Positions 1-8,195 of a DNA stretch of 64,000 nt are shown in pieces. How positions within the stretch are numbered: the first letter of the stretch is position 1; every line of letters starts with the position of its first letter. Source of the stretch: Clostridiales bacterium. Lineage in GTDB: Bacteria > Bacillota > Clostridia > Saccharofermentanales > Saccharofermentanaceae. The notes under the pieces were generated by a model that was given only the letters and a program-made list of their open reading frames with translations, had not been told where the DNA came from and ran no database searches. The stretch is from contig JAGCXQ010000031.1 in assembly GCA_017961235.1 (NCBI GenBank), positions 1 to 64,000 of the forward strand. Direction: 5' to 3'. The position numbers and the translations under genes are program-made.

Positions 1-502
1 TAAGGATCACCTCATAAGGCATACCGAAGGAGGTCTTCGTATTCTGTGCCTCCGCGACAGCTTTCTTATAGTCTCCGCGGAATACCTTAACATGCGGCTC
101 GACACGCTCCCATGTAAGGCTCTTCGTCACGATGCCCTCTTTATACATCTCCGGTGTCGGATATGTCATATTACTGAAGTAGATGAGATATTTCGTCTTC
201 GTGATGACGACACGTACATTTCCATCGGATGCGCCAGATTCCCAGATCATGTTTTCCGCGATAAAGCGGTACGTATCCGGATCGATAGGGAAGTTTTCCT
301 TGGCCGCAACAGATTTATGCAGTCTTTCCATATGGTCTCCCCAGAAGAGCAGTACGCCCTCCTGAAACCTTACGGATTCATAGTAAGTGATCTCATCAGT
401 AGGGAGAAATAGCCGGGAGCCTTCCGGTGAATCAAACAGAACCTTATTTCCATTCAAAGAACAGTATTCTCCGATGTTTCCTTCCACCAGCGGATACGCC
501 AT
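1..502 (-). CDS. Class IV aminotransferase (branched-chain/D-amino acid type), C-terminus beyond left edge
   Basis: This is the first 167 codons of a PLP-dependent fold-type IV aminotransferase; the rest lies off the left edge. The start ATG at 502-500 has a GAAAGGGG ribosome site about 10 bases upstream. The N-terminal pattern fits the family: a leading strand that ends in YYESVRF, a GVLLFWGDHMERL segment (family signature: bulk hydrophobic-x-HxxRL, the Arg binding substrate or PLP phosphate), and a later VRVVIT strand. The PLP lysine would come later and is not visible. Substrate cannot be decided: IlvE-like, D-alanine aminotransferase-like and PabC-like members share these features. It runs divergently from argG across about 260 bases that hold the argG control region. 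Confidence 0.8.
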   Translation of the reverse strand, partial: MAYPLVEGNIGEYCSLNGNKVLFDSPEGSRLFLPTDEITYYESVRFQEGVLLFWGDHMERLHKSVAAKENFPIDPDTYRFIAENMIWESGASDGNVRVVITKTKYLIYFSNMTYPTPEMYKEGIVTKSLTWERVEPHVKVFRGDYKKAVAEAQNTKTSFGMPYEVIL

Positions 503-671
503 GCAACTTACCCCTTTCAAAAAATGCTGACTTTTATGCAGAAAATCCCCTGCATACCGTATAATTCTACTCTTTTATAGTGCTTTCGTAAACTCAAAAA
601 AAATCGTTATTTGCACAACGATTTATCTATTGAGTATTAATGAAGATATACATACAATAGATTTCGGAAAA

Positions 672-685
672 TGCATGAAAATCGG
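672..685 (+). promoter_or_regulatory. Possible second, weak ARG box upstream of the argG -35
   Basis: TGCATGAAAATCGG resembles the ArgR half-site pattern TGnATwwwwATnCA in its first half but degenerates in the second. It ends just before the -35 hexamer and lies about 60 bases upstream of the better box, a spacing that hexameric ArgR could bridge. It is a weak match on its own. Confidence 0.25.
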
Positions 686-687
686 TG

Positions 688-716
688 TTGACGTTCTCAA
701 TACTGTCTGCTAAAAT
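688..716 (+). promoter_or_regulatory. Sigma-A-type promoter of argG
   Basis: TTGACG at 688-693 and TAAAAT at 711-716 are separated by exactly 17 bases. Transcription would start near 723, giving a leader of about 37 bases before argG. Confidence 0.75.
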
Positions 717-733
717 GCGTTTATGCAAAATCG

Positions 734-747
734 TTAATAATTATTCA
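734..747 (+). promoter_or_regulatory. ArgR (ARG box) operator candidate at argG
   Basis: TTAATAATTATTCA matches the palindromic ARG box TGAATwwwwATTCA at 13 of 14 positions. It lies just downstream of the predicted transcription start and just before the argG ribosome site, where a bound arginine repressor would block initiation. No argR gene is in the window. Confidence 0.6.
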
Positions 748-759
748 TGGAGGTGCCTT

Positions 760-1974
760 ATGGCAAAGGAAAAATTCTTACTTGCGTATTCAGGCGGACT
801 GGATACATCCATCATCATCCCGTGGCTCCTGGAGAACTACGATTGTGAAGTAGTTGCTTACTGCGGTGAAGTAGGCGTAGGTGTCGATCACGATTACCTC
901 GAGAAAAAGGCTCTTAAGTGCGGCGCTATCAAGTGCATCATCGAAGATATCTCCGAAGAGTTCGTTTCCGACTTCGTATTCCCTACACTGAAGGCAAATG
1001 CAGTTTATGAGGGCAAGTACCTCCTCGGCACTTCCATGGCTCGTCCTGTAATCGCTAAGCACTTCGTTGAGGCAGCTCACGCGAACGGATGCACAACGAT
1101 CGTTCACGGCTGCACCGGTAAGGGTAACGATCAGGTCCGTTTCGAGCTTTCCATCAAGGCTCTGGATCCGGACATGAAGATCCTCGCTCCGTGGAGAATC
1201 TGGGACATCAAGTCTCGTGATGAAGAAATCGATTATGCAAATGCACGTGGCATCGAAGTTCCGGTTACTAAGGAAAACAACTACTCCAAGGATGAGAACC
1301 TCTGGCACCTCTCTCACGAGGGTATGGACCTCGAAGATCCGGCAAACGAGCCGAACCTCGATAAGATCCTGGAGCTCATGGTTTCTCCTGAAAAAGCACC
1401 TGACACACCGACTTACGTAACGATCAAGTTCGAAAAGGGTATCCCGGTAGAAGTTGACGGAAAGAAGATGTCCCCTGCCGATCTTCTCAGATACTGCAAC
1501 AAGGTTGCAGGCGCAAACGGCGTAGGTATCGCAGATATCGTTGAGAACCGTCTCGTTGGTATGAAGAGCCGTGGCGTTTATGAGACACCTGGCGGAACTC
1601 TTCTCTTCGCTGCACACCGTGAACTCGAGCTTCTCACAGTTGAGCGTGACACGATCCACTATAAGGATCTCGTAGCTCAGAAGTTCTCCGAGCTCGTATA
1701 CTACGGTCAGTGGTTCCACCCGCTCCGCGAGGCAATCTCCGCTTTCGTGGATAAGACACAGGAAGTCGTTACCGGTGAAGTCCGTATGAAGCTCTATAAG
1801 GGTAACTGCACACCGGCAGGCACCACTTCTCCGTTCTCTCTCTATGATCCGGAGATCGCTACATTCGAGGCAGACGACGTTTACAATCAGGCAGATGCAG
1901 GCGGATTCATCAACTGCTTCGGTCTCCCGATGAAGGTCAACGCGAAGATGAAGCAGAAGAACGGTCTTCTCTGA
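760..1974 (+). CDS. argG: Argininosuccinate synthase
   Basis: ArgG (404 residues, normal length) joins citrulline and aspartate with ATP to give argininosuccinate, the penultimate step of arginine synthesis in the cytosol. The N-type ATP pyrophosphatase loop SGGLDTS is at residues 11-17, and the [13 protein letters not shown] substrate segment is near 117-129. The frame is open upstream to 685, but the ATG at 760 is preceded by GGAGGT at 749-754 and gives the family's usual MxKxKxxLAYSGG start. It has its own promoter with an ARG-like box and is followed by an intrinsic terminator, so it is monocistronic. argH, for the next step, lies 6 kb away rather than adjacent. Confidence 0.98.
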   Translation: MAKEKFLLAYSGGLDTSIIIPWLLENYDCEVVAYCGEVGVGVDHDYLEKKALKCGAIKCIIEDISEEFVSDFVFPTLKANAVYEGKYLLGTSMARPVIAKHFVEAAHANGCTTIVHGCTGKGNDQVRFELSIKALDPDMKILAPWRIWDIKSRDEEIDYANARGIEVPVTKENNYSKDENLWHLSHEGMDLEDPANEPNLDKILELMVSPEKAPDTPTYVTIKFEKGIPVEVDGKKMSPADLLRYCNKVAGANGVGIADIVENRLVGMKSRGVYETPGGTLLFAAHRELELLTVERDTIHYKDLVAQKFSELVYYGQWFHPLREAISAFVDKTQEVVTGEVRMKLYKGNCTPAGTTSPFSLYDPEIATFEADDVYNQADAGGFINCFGLPMKVNAKMKQKNGLL

Positions 1975-2006
1975 TCTTCAGACAAGTTGAGTTAAATCAC
2001 ACGAAG

Positions 2007-2044
2007 AAGAGGCGGTTCCTGGTTTTCAGAAACCGCCTCTTTTG
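2007..2044 (+). terminator. Intrinsic terminator of argG
   Basis: An 11-bp perfect stem (AAGAGGCGGTT with AACCGCCTCTT) with a 13-base loop is followed by a short T-run. Confidence 0.9.
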
Positions 2045-2116
2045 ATATTCTATAGATAATAGGAACGAATTGTCCTGCCGATATTTCCTTGCAGGAAAAC
2101 ATTGGGAGCTAACAGT

Positions 2117-3160
2117 ATGTTTTGTCCAAATTGCAGAAAGATACTATCTGACGGATCAGCGTTTTGCAACTTCTGTGGCGCCAGATTTACATCCAATCAG
2201 CAGCCTCCTTCTCCGGCTGCTGCTATGCCACAGATGCAGGCACACACTTACATTCAGCCGCCATTACTGAATCCACAAACTGTAAATAGCCCTTCTTCCA
2301 CACATCCTCAGCCACAAGTCCTTCCGCAATATGGTCAGCCACAGCCCTTTTATCCGGCTGTTCCGCCGCCGCAGATCCAGACTCAGCAACAGTATTCTGT
2401 TCCGATGCAATATCCTGCTCAACCACAGTATGCTGTACAACAGCAGGTTCCCTTACAACCGCAGTATCCTGCTCAACCACATTATACTGTACAACAGCAG
2501 GTTTCCCTACAACCGCAGTATCCTGTTCAACCACAGTATCCAGGATACCAGCCGTATCCGGCTCCTTGGGGACAGCCGATGTATCAGCCGCCGAAACAAA
2601 AGAGTTACTTTAAAACAGGTAAAGTCTTTGAACGGCCGGGCAGTACTGATTCTGTTGTCGCCAGGATCATCATGGCCATAGTACTTTTCTTTCTTTCCTT
2701 TTCACCATTTATTGAAATGTTTGATGTTAGGCTCAATTTACACAGAGAGAAAGCAACTCCGGCTGATGTTATTAATGCGCTTATGTTCTCCGGATCTGAA
2801 GTTTCAAGTGAATCTTCTGAGTGGGGTATTATGATAATTCTCATAGCGATCATGATCATAGTTTTTTACTGTGGAGGGTTCTATCAGATAGCCGAAGGAA
2901 TTTACCGCATTGCAAATAATCGCAAAGGTGGGTACTGGCACTCAATTACTTGCGGATCATTATGGGTATTTCTGGGCAATCTTTGTGTTTTTCTGATTCT
3001 TCTTTTCCTTGTTGAACCAAAAGTAGAAGTTACTTTTTACATACTACAGATTTTGCTGGTCATTCATATGATAATCTGCTTCTCATTTTTCAATAAAACG
3101 GGAATATATCGACTGGTTCCTCTTTCCGAGCGTTTCAATTCACAAACTCCTAACACATGA
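2117..3160 (+). CDS. Zinc-ribbon protein with Pro/Gln/Tyr repeat linker and four membrane spans
   Basis: A 347-residue protein of unknown function. It starts with a short zinc ribbon (MFCPNC...CNFCG, four Cys in two CxxC pairs within residues 3-20). A proline/glutamine/tyrosine-rich linker follows to about residue 155, containing two 18-residue repeats and a partial third, then about four hydrophobic segments from residue 175 to 335. The ATG at 2117 follows GGGAG at 2104-2108; a TTG at 2102 is also in frame but has no better site. The layout is common in Clostridial proteins that carry an N-terminal zinc ribbon on a membrane domain. The last base of its stop codon region overlaps the leader of the GNAT gene, so the two are probably co-transcribed. 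Confidence 0.75.
   Translation: MFCPNCRKILSDGSAFCNFCGARFTSNQQPPSPAAAMPQMQAHTYIQPPLLNPQTVNSPSSTHPQPQVLPQYGQPQPFYPAVPPPQIQTQQQYSVPMQYPAQPQYAVQQQVPLQPQYPAQPHYTVQQQVSLQPQYPVQPQYPGYQPYPAPWGQPMYQPPKQKSYFKTGKVFERPGSTDSVVARIIMAIVLFFLSFSPFIEMFDVRLNLHREKATPADVINALMFSGSEVSSESSEWGIMIILIAIMIIVFYCGGFYQIAEGIYRIANNRKGGYWHSITCGSLWVFLGNLCVFLILLFLVEPKVEVTFYILQILLVIHMIICFSFFNKTGIYRLVPLSERFNSQTPNT
2408..2515 (+). repeat. Two tandem 54-bp coding repeats
   Basis: Two in-frame 54-bp units (2408-2461 and 2462-2515) encode QYPAQP(Q/H)Y(A/T)VQQQV(P/S)LQP, followed by a degenerate third start. The DNA is nearly identical, which suggests recent duplication or slippage. Confidence 0.85.
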
Positions 3161-3171
3161 GGTGTACCACA

Positions 3172-3618
3172 ATGGAATATAGACTGATGACAATTGACGA
3201 TTATGACGAGGTGTATAACATCTGGGTCGCCTGCCACAACGGGCTTAACAGCACTGACGATTCAAAAGAAGGCATCGAGAAATACCTAAAGCGAAACCCG
3301 ACCACTTCTTTTGTCGCCGTAGATGACGGGCATGTGGCCGGCGTGATACTCTGCGGTCATGACGGACGGCGCGGTTACATCCAGCATATGTCTGTTTCCC
3401 CGGATCACAGAAGGATGGGCATCGGCGGTAAACTTGTGGAGCTGGCACTTGATGCCCTGAATAAAGAAGGAATCAAGAAAGTTGCCCTTGTCGCCTTCAA
3501 AAGCAACGACCTGGGAAATGCATTCTGGGAAGCTCAGGGATTTACTTTACGTGAGGACCTCAATTACAGAAACAAGGCTCTGGTCGATCTGGAAATCATA
3601 GACACATATAAGAACTAA
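3172..3618 (+). CDS. GNAT-family N-acetyltransferase
   Basis: A 148-residue single-domain GNAT acetyltransferase, which would move an acetyl group from acetyl-CoA to an amine. The acetyl-CoA loop (motif A) is HRRMGIGGKL, close to the R/Q-x-x-G-x-G/A consensus, preceded by the beta-4 strand IQHMSVSP and followed later by the FWEAQGF element. Length and layout resemble the YpeA-like group, but the substrate is unknown. The ATG at 3172 is chosen because GAGGTG lies 8 bases upstream; an earlier ATG at 3157 overlaps the preceding stop and has no such site. Confidence 0.85.
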   Translation: MEYRLMTIDDYDEVYNIWVACHNGLNSTDDSKEGIEKYLKRNPTTSFVAVDDGHVAGVILCGHDGRRGYIQHMSVSPDHRRMGIGGKLVELALDALNKEGIKKVALVAFKSNDLGNAFWEAQGFTLREDLNYRNKALVDLEIIDTYKN

Positions 3619-3624
3619 AAACCA

Positions 3625-3661
3625 AAGAGGCTTTCCCTTGATCCTGGAAAGCCTCTTTTTC
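3625..3661 (+). terminator. Intrinsic terminator between convergent GNAT and TIR genes
   Basis: A 12-bp stem AAGAGGCTTTCC/GGAAAGCCTCTT with a 9-base loop is followed by TTTTT. It sits between convergent genes and may also serve the minus-strand gene. Confidence 0.9.
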
Positions 3662-3667
3662 ATTTGT

Positions 3668-6130
3668 TTATTTCAATCCGTATTTTGCTTTGATCCTATC
3701 ATTCGGCTGATACCCGGAAAGATAATCATCTGCTTTCCGTATCAGATCCTCATACTTTACCGGCAGAACAAGATAATAATCGTAATCATCGTCTTCCCTT
3801 TTATGTGAAACAACAGGGTGGCCTGTCGCCGCATCATAGCCGGACAGACGACAATCGTATATGCTGCCGATGCTTCTGAATCTTTCGTCGCATATCTCAA
3901 CATTTTTCTCCGTGGAGATATAATAATTTCCACCTTTTTCATCATAATAGAATGCATGGATAAATCCGTCGGCTTCGAAATTATTATTAACGGCTTCTGC
4001 GGAGGAGCTTCGATATATATACACCCGGCCGTCCCATAACTGGAAAGCCGCATAATCAGCATTCTCACATATGGTGACACTGTAGATCATTTCCGGACCG
4101 AACTCTGCCTTTTCCAAAACACGATCTTTCAACGCAGTTATTTCGGGCTCATCGGCCCATACTCCCCATGTAAGCTGTTCCGGAGTACCGGAATAAGGCG
4201 TCAGATAATCTGTTTTCCTAAAAGAAAAAGTATTGATCTGATCATCGCCGGTCTCGGAAAGATATATCGTTCCGTCCGCGTAGTCTTTCGCCCAGAACAT
4301 TTTCGTGTCGGCAACATCCGGATCAAAGAAACGGCTTTGACCATCCCGGATAAGATAACCACCGTCTTTAGAATCAAAAATCATGATCCCGTCAGGAGTA
4401 AGAGCACTTAATGAAAGGCCGGCATCGGCATCGATCGTTTTTATTACTTCCAGATTCCGGTTCAGAATGTAAATCTTTGTTTGATCATGTATTACAACAT
4501 CATCCCCAAAGACTTGAAATCCACTAAAGGCTTCCTTCCAATCAGCACGCTTTTCTTCTCCCGTTTCAAGATCTTTCAGCAATAATTTCTTTTCTGATGA
4601 GAATGAGTCATATAAACATAGCATGCTTTTTCCGTCCGATTGGTAGTCATAGATCCCGGAATGGTCAGTATAACGCCTTTCCACGCTTCCTGAAAGAAGA
4701 TCTGCAGAATAAATATATGTAGTTCCCGAATCATGATCGAAAATAAAGATCCATGCTTTATCCCCTTCGGGCGAGAAATAAACATAAATCGATGATCGGG
4801 CCGGAAGCTCTTCGGATGACATGTTCTTCCCAAGATCAAGCCTGCAGAGAACTTCTGTTCCCCGGAAAATACTTATCACATTATCGGCAATGGACGCATA
4901 TCCGTTTCCGAGCGGATCAAAAATGATCTTTTCATCCCCAATATCCAGCGTCTTTTCTTTTCCGGAAGCAAAATCAAGATAGGTATAGTTCTCGTCTTCT
5001 CTTTGAAATACGAATCCCCGGTCTCCATCAAAACCGGCATCCGCATATTGCGGTTCCTGATAACTCAGAAGGATCTTCCCGGAAGATATCTCAATAACAC
5101 TTCTTTCAAAGTTGAGACCTCTTACACAGACATATCCTCCCATCGGAGAGATATCAAACACAGATATTGCACCCTTGGACTGGATCATATCATCACTTGT
5201 AATGTGATCCGGAAGTTCATAGATCCCCAGGGCACTAGAAAGAGCTCTTAGAGAATTCTCACTGTAGTCATCTGATGCTTCATCAGGAAGAACACTTCTT
5301 GCTGCATATACAGCATCTTTCCGTCTGCCATCACGAAGAAGGTTCTCCGATACACCGGCCATCGAATCCGTATATTTCTGCTGTATGGTGTTTCTTTGTT
5401 CTTCGATCTCATTCTTCTGAGCTTGTAGTTCATCCTGCTGCCTGGAGATCTGGGATTTTTGTTTAGTGATACGTACGATAAAGAAAACGCAGACGGCAAT
5501 GATTGCAAGGAGCGCTGCAAATCCGACAAGGACACGGTTCCTTGCACGGGTATAGGTTTCTTTTCTATGTCTTTGCGAAAGCTCCTCGAAAGAGATTTTT
5601 TTGATCACTGCCATCAGGCGGACAACAGCAATATCGGTCTTCGCTTTGCGCTCTCTGTCAGACTCACCTCTACAGTCCGCCGCCAATGGTTCCTTGTATT
5701 GTTTGACCCGCACAGGACGGCCATCCGCGCCTAACTGGAACACTTCCTCATAGAGCAGGACTTCAGGAAAGGACGTCTCCGGTTCACCATCAGCAAGAAC
5801 CAGAAGTATATGTTTTCTGTCATTAATGCGAAGGAAAGCTTCGACCTCTTTCATACACCAGACAGACTCCAGGTATTGCGGAGAACAGACACAGATCAGA
5901 TATTTGGAATCCCAAAGGGCAGTTGTGATTGCTTCAGACAGATCATCGGCAACAGAGAGCTCTGTCTCATCACGAAAAACCCGTAAAGGTCTCGTTTTTC
6001 TGGTACTTTCGGCAATTTCCTTCGGCAGGCGGAAACTCTCCAGCTGATTCTGAAGACGCTCTGCTATCACACTGTCCGGCAGACAATGACGGTAACTGAT
6101 AAATGCATCGTAGCGAAACCTATTACCCAT
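3668..6130 (-). CDS. TIR domain - transmembrane - coiled coil - beta-propeller-like protein
   Basis: An 820-residue protein. Residues 5-150 form a TIR domain (YDAFISYRH start, RVFRDETEL box 2, then SPQYLESVWCMKE). E95 in the SxWCxxE element aligns with the catalytic glutamate of NAD-cleaving TIR domains. One membrane span is at 199-220 with basic residues just before it, followed by a Q/E-rich coiled coil (about 223-255). The remaining 560 residues carry repeated strand-turn segments like a WD40/YVTN-type propeller. Predicted topology puts the TIR domain inside and the propeller outside. Such proteins in Firmicutes have been viewed as signalling or defence proteins; its role here is unknown. 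The start at 6130 follows GGGGGAG. No obvious defence partner lies beside it. Confidence 0.8.
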   Translation of the reverse strand: MGNRFRYDAFISYRHCLPDSVIAERLQNQLESFRLPKEIAESTRKTRPLRVFRDETELSVADDLSEAITTALWDSKYLICVCSPQYLESVWCMKEVEAFLRINDRKHILLVLADGEPETSFPEVLLYEEVFQLGADGRPVRVKQYKEPLAADCRGESDRERKAKTDIAVVRLMAVIKKISFEELSQRHRKETYTRARNRVLVGFAALLAIIAVCVFFIVRITKQKSQISRQQDELQAQKNEIEEQRNTIQQKYTDSMAGVSENLLRDGRRKDAVYAARSVLPDEASDDYSENSLRALSSALGIYELPDHITSDDMIQSKGAISVFDISPMGGYVCVRGLNFERSVIEISSGKILLSYQEPQYADAGFDGDRGFVFQREDENYTYLDFASGKEKTLDIGDEKIIFDPLGNGYASIADNVISIFRGTEVLCRLDLGKNMSSEELPARSSIYVYFSPEGDKAWIFIFDHDSGTTYIYSADLLSGSVERRYTDHSGIYDYQSDGKSMLCLYDSFSSEKKLLLKDLETGEEKRADWKEAFSGFQVFGDDVVIHDQTKIYILNRNLEVIKTIDADAGLSLSALTPDGIMIFDSKDGGYLIRDGQSRFFDPDVADTKMFWAKDYADGTIYLSETGDDQINTFSFRKTDYLTPYSGTPEQLTWGVWADEPEITALKDRVLEKAEFGPEMIYSVTICENADYAAFQLWDGRVYIYRSSSAEAVNNNFEADGFIHAFYYDEKGGNYYISTEKNVEICDERFRSIGSIYDCRLSGYDAATGHPVVSHKREDDDYDYYLVLPVKYEDLIRKADDYLSGYQPNDRIKAKYGLK

Positions 6131-6169
6131 TTACTTCTCCCCCAATGTACCCAATACCATATCTTTAAC

Positions 6170-6199
6170 ATTGTATCTCATTGAAGAAGCGTATTGCAA
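6170..6199 (-). promoter_or_regulatory. Promoter candidate of the TIR gene
   Basis: On the minus strand, TTGCAA (6199-6194) and TACAAT (6175-6170) are 18 bases apart, about 40 bases ahead of the start codon. No terminator separates it from hydG upstream, so readthrough is also possible. Confidence 0.5.
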
Positions 6200-6222
6200 T
6201 GATTCGGAAAACGTCCCGCAAA

Positions 6223-7671
6223 TTAGAAACGGAAATCTCTGCTATTCGAGTTCTTGATCTCCTCGATATGCTTCGCACAGATCTCACGGACGTTATCCTT
6301 CGGGATCTTCTGGAGTTCCTTCTCGATCAGTGCCCAGCCGACCTTTTTCGTATCTTCAGAAGCATAATCGACGAGGAACTCAGCAAGAGTCATCAGCGCA
6401 TTCGGGTGGCAGCAATTAAGGATCTGGCCGCTCTTACAAAGGCTCATGAAGCGGTCTCCCGTACGGCCTTCTCTATAGCATGCCGTGCAGAACGACGGTA
6501 CGTGATCTGTCTCCATCAGCCATCTGACGACTTCATCCAGTGTTCTCTGGTCAGAAACGTCGAACTGCTCGGTATCTGTCGGACGCTCTTCTTCCGTATA
6601 GCCGCCGACGGATGTACGACTCGCACCACTGATCTGGGAAATACCCATCTTCAGGGCCTTCTCACGTACCTGCTGACTCTCACGTGTGGAGATGATCATA
6701 CCGGTATAAGGTACAGCCAAACGGATGCAGGCGATGATCTTTTCAAATGTCTGATCATCAATACCGCCGTCAAATTCGTTCGGATCGATATCGTCCGCAC
6801 GCTTTACACGCGGCACGCTGATCGTATGCGGACCGACGCCATGCACAGCCTCAAGATGCTCGGCGTGCATGATAAGACCTGCGAACTCATATTTATACAG
6901 TTCCAGTCCGAAAAGCACTCCCAGTCCGACGTCATCGATACCGCCCTCCATCGCGCGGTCCATGGCCTCGGTATGGTAGTTGTAGTCGTGCTTCGGTCCT
7001 GTCGGATGGAGTTTGAGGTAGCTGTCCTTATGGTATGTTTCCTGGAAGAGGATATAGGTTCCGATGCCGGCCTCTTTCAGTTTTCTGTAGTTCTCGACTG
7101 TTGTTGCAGCGATATTCACATTCACACGGCGGATATCACCGTTCTTGTGATGTACGCTGTAGATCGTATTGATGCACTCGAGGATATACTCGATCGGATT
7201 GTTCTTCGGATCCTCACCTGCTTCGATCGCCAGTCTCTTATGACCCATATCCTGAAGCGCGATAACTTCCTGACGGATCTCTTCCTGGGTGAGCTTCTTT
7301 CTCGGGATCGTCTTGTTCTTCGCATGGTACGGGCAATAGAGACATCCATTGATGCAGTAATTGGAGAGATAAAGCGGCGCGAAAAGCACTATTCTGTTTC
7401 CATAGTACGCCTGCTTGATCTCTTCTGCGATCTCAAACATCTTCTTGATACGCTCCGGATCTTCACAGGCCAGCAGCACAGACGCCTCCCTGTGGGTCAG
7501 AGCCGTTCCGTGCTCCGCTGCCTGAAGATTTCCAGGACGAGCCTTCTCGAGGATCGCATCGATCAGTTCGAAATTATTCTTATTTGCTTCGGCATATGCC
7601 AGAGTTTCCTTGATTTCTTCATCATTGATAAACTCATCGGCAATCAGCGATTTCGGGTCATACTTATACAT
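6223..7671 (-). CDS. hydG: [FeFe] hydrogenase H-cluster maturation radical SAM enzyme HydG
   Basis: HydG cleaves tyrosine by radical SAM chemistry to give the CO and cyanide ligands of the [FeFe]-hydrogenase H-cluster. The protein is 482 residues, close to the family's usual 470. The radical SAM cluster motif CX3CX2C is at C106, C110 and C113 (YCINGCLYC). The C-terminal region carries CTAC followed about 22 residues later by another Cys, the auxiliary-cluster motif that separates HydG from ThiH. The ATG at 7671 is chosen because GAAGGA, inside the last codons of the upstream gene, is correctly spaced; an upstream in-frame ATG at 7692 is less likely. It sits 4 bases after the regulator gene, so translation is likely coupled. 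hydE and hydF are not in the window. Confidence 0.97.
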   Translation of the reverse strand: MYKYDPKSLIADEFINDEEIKETLAYAEANKNNFELIDAILEKARPGNLQAAEHGTALTHREASVLLACEDPERIKKMFEIAEEIKQAYYGNRIVLFAPLYLSNYCINGCLYCPYHAKNKTIPRKKLTQEEIRQEVIALQDMGHKRLAIEAGEDPKNNPIEYILECINTIYSVHHKNGDIRRVNVNIAATTVENYRKLKEAGIGTYILFQETYHKDSYLKLHPTGPKHDYNYHTEAMDRAMEGGIDDVGLGVLFGLELYKYEFAGLIMHAEHLEAVHGVGPHTISVPRVKRADDIDPNEFDGGIDDQTFEKIIACIRLAVPYTGMIISTRESQQVREKALKMGISQISGASRTSVGGYTEEERPTDTEQFDVSDQRTLDEVVRWLMETDHVPSFCTACYREGRTGDRFMSLCKSGQILNCCHPNALMTLAEFLVDYASEDTKKVGWALIEKELQKIPKDNVREICAKHIEEIKNSNSRDFRF

Positions 7672-7675
7672 TTTC

Positions 7676-7939
7676 TTATCCTTCTTTCTCATCCTTAATG
7701 GCGGAATATGTGGTTTTTACGCTGATATTCGGGAGACTTCCGATCTTTCCGGAAAGTGTGGCGATATCATCCTGCGGTGCATCGATCACGACACTGATGA
7801 TGTTGATCTTTCTGTTTCTGTACGGGATACCCATTCGTCCGACGATATACTGACCATACTCATGCAAAAGAGCATTCAGCGTATTTGTATCTCCGCCTTC
7901 TTCAACGATCACACTGATAACAGCTACACGGTTTTCCAT
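7676..7939 (-). CDS. Putative iron-only hydrogenase system regulator (TM1266-like)
   Basis: An 87-residue ferredoxin-fold (ACT/NikR C-terminal-like) protein that matches the small family found beside hydrogenase maturation genes. Its features are the start RVAVISVIVEE, a central HEYGQYIVGRMGIPY and a late INIISVVIDAP strand. The family role as a regulator is inferred from genome context and structure; no DNA-binding segment is present. The start has AAAGGAG about 8 bases upstream. It leads a two-gene operon with hydG, behind a promoter and an attenuator-like leader. Confidence 0.85.
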   Translation of the reverse strand: MENRVAVISVIVEEGGDTNTLNALLHEYGQYIVGRMGIPYRNRKINIISVVIDAPQDDIATLSGKIGSLPNISVKTTYSAIKDEKEG

Positions 7940-8057
7940 AATGCTTCTCCTTTAAAACAAAAAAAATCACGCCAAAAAGCGTGACACGATCATAAGCACA
8001 GCAGTATCTTTCAGATAAATACCTTGCTATCAGCAGTGATTCCGCTTCCCCTTAGGC
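7940..8057 (-). promoter_or_regulatory. Attenuator-like 5' leader of the regulator-hydG operon
   Basis: The predicted transcript starts near 8057 and runs about 118 bases before the first start codon. It contains a GUAU...AUAC hairpin extended by AGCA/UGCU (about 8025-7995), then an intrinsic terminator (7984-7959). An early AAUCAC (8041-8036) is complementary to GUGAUU in the right arm of the terminator, which allows an alternative antiterminator pairing. I do not recognise a known riboswitch class and see no T-box sequence. Confidence 0.5.
7959..7984 (-). terminator. Intrinsic terminator inside the hydG-operon leader
   Basis: On the minus strand TCACGC, a six-base loop and GCGTGA are followed by eight T residues, ending about 20 bases before the first start codon. 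A terminator in this position implies conditional readthrough. Confidence 0.75.
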
Positions 8058-8063
8058 AAGTCA

Positions 8064-8091
8064 ATTATAGATCACAGGTCTTTTTTGTCAA
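8064..8091 (-). promoter_or_regulatory. Strong sigma-A promoter of the regulator-hydG operon
   Basis: On the minus strand, consensus TTGACA (8091-8086) and consensus TATAAT (8069-8064) are separated by 16 bases. Confidence 0.85.
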
Positions 8092-8195
8092 TACACATCT
8101 ATTTACTTATATAAGTTATCTTGCGAAGATACCTCGCAGCCGGGAATTGTGGTATCATAAACCAGTAAAAAAGTGATAAAGGCAGGGATTTACCT

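Noticed and set aside
790-1719. A 309-codon minus-strand frame inside argG
   Set aside because: argG is certain and the frame has no ribosome site.
6181-7698. A 505-codon open frame on the plus strand opposite hydG
   Set aside because: It mirrors the hydG gene; the minus-strand product has all HydG motifs, and the plus frame has no ribosome site or recognisable domain.
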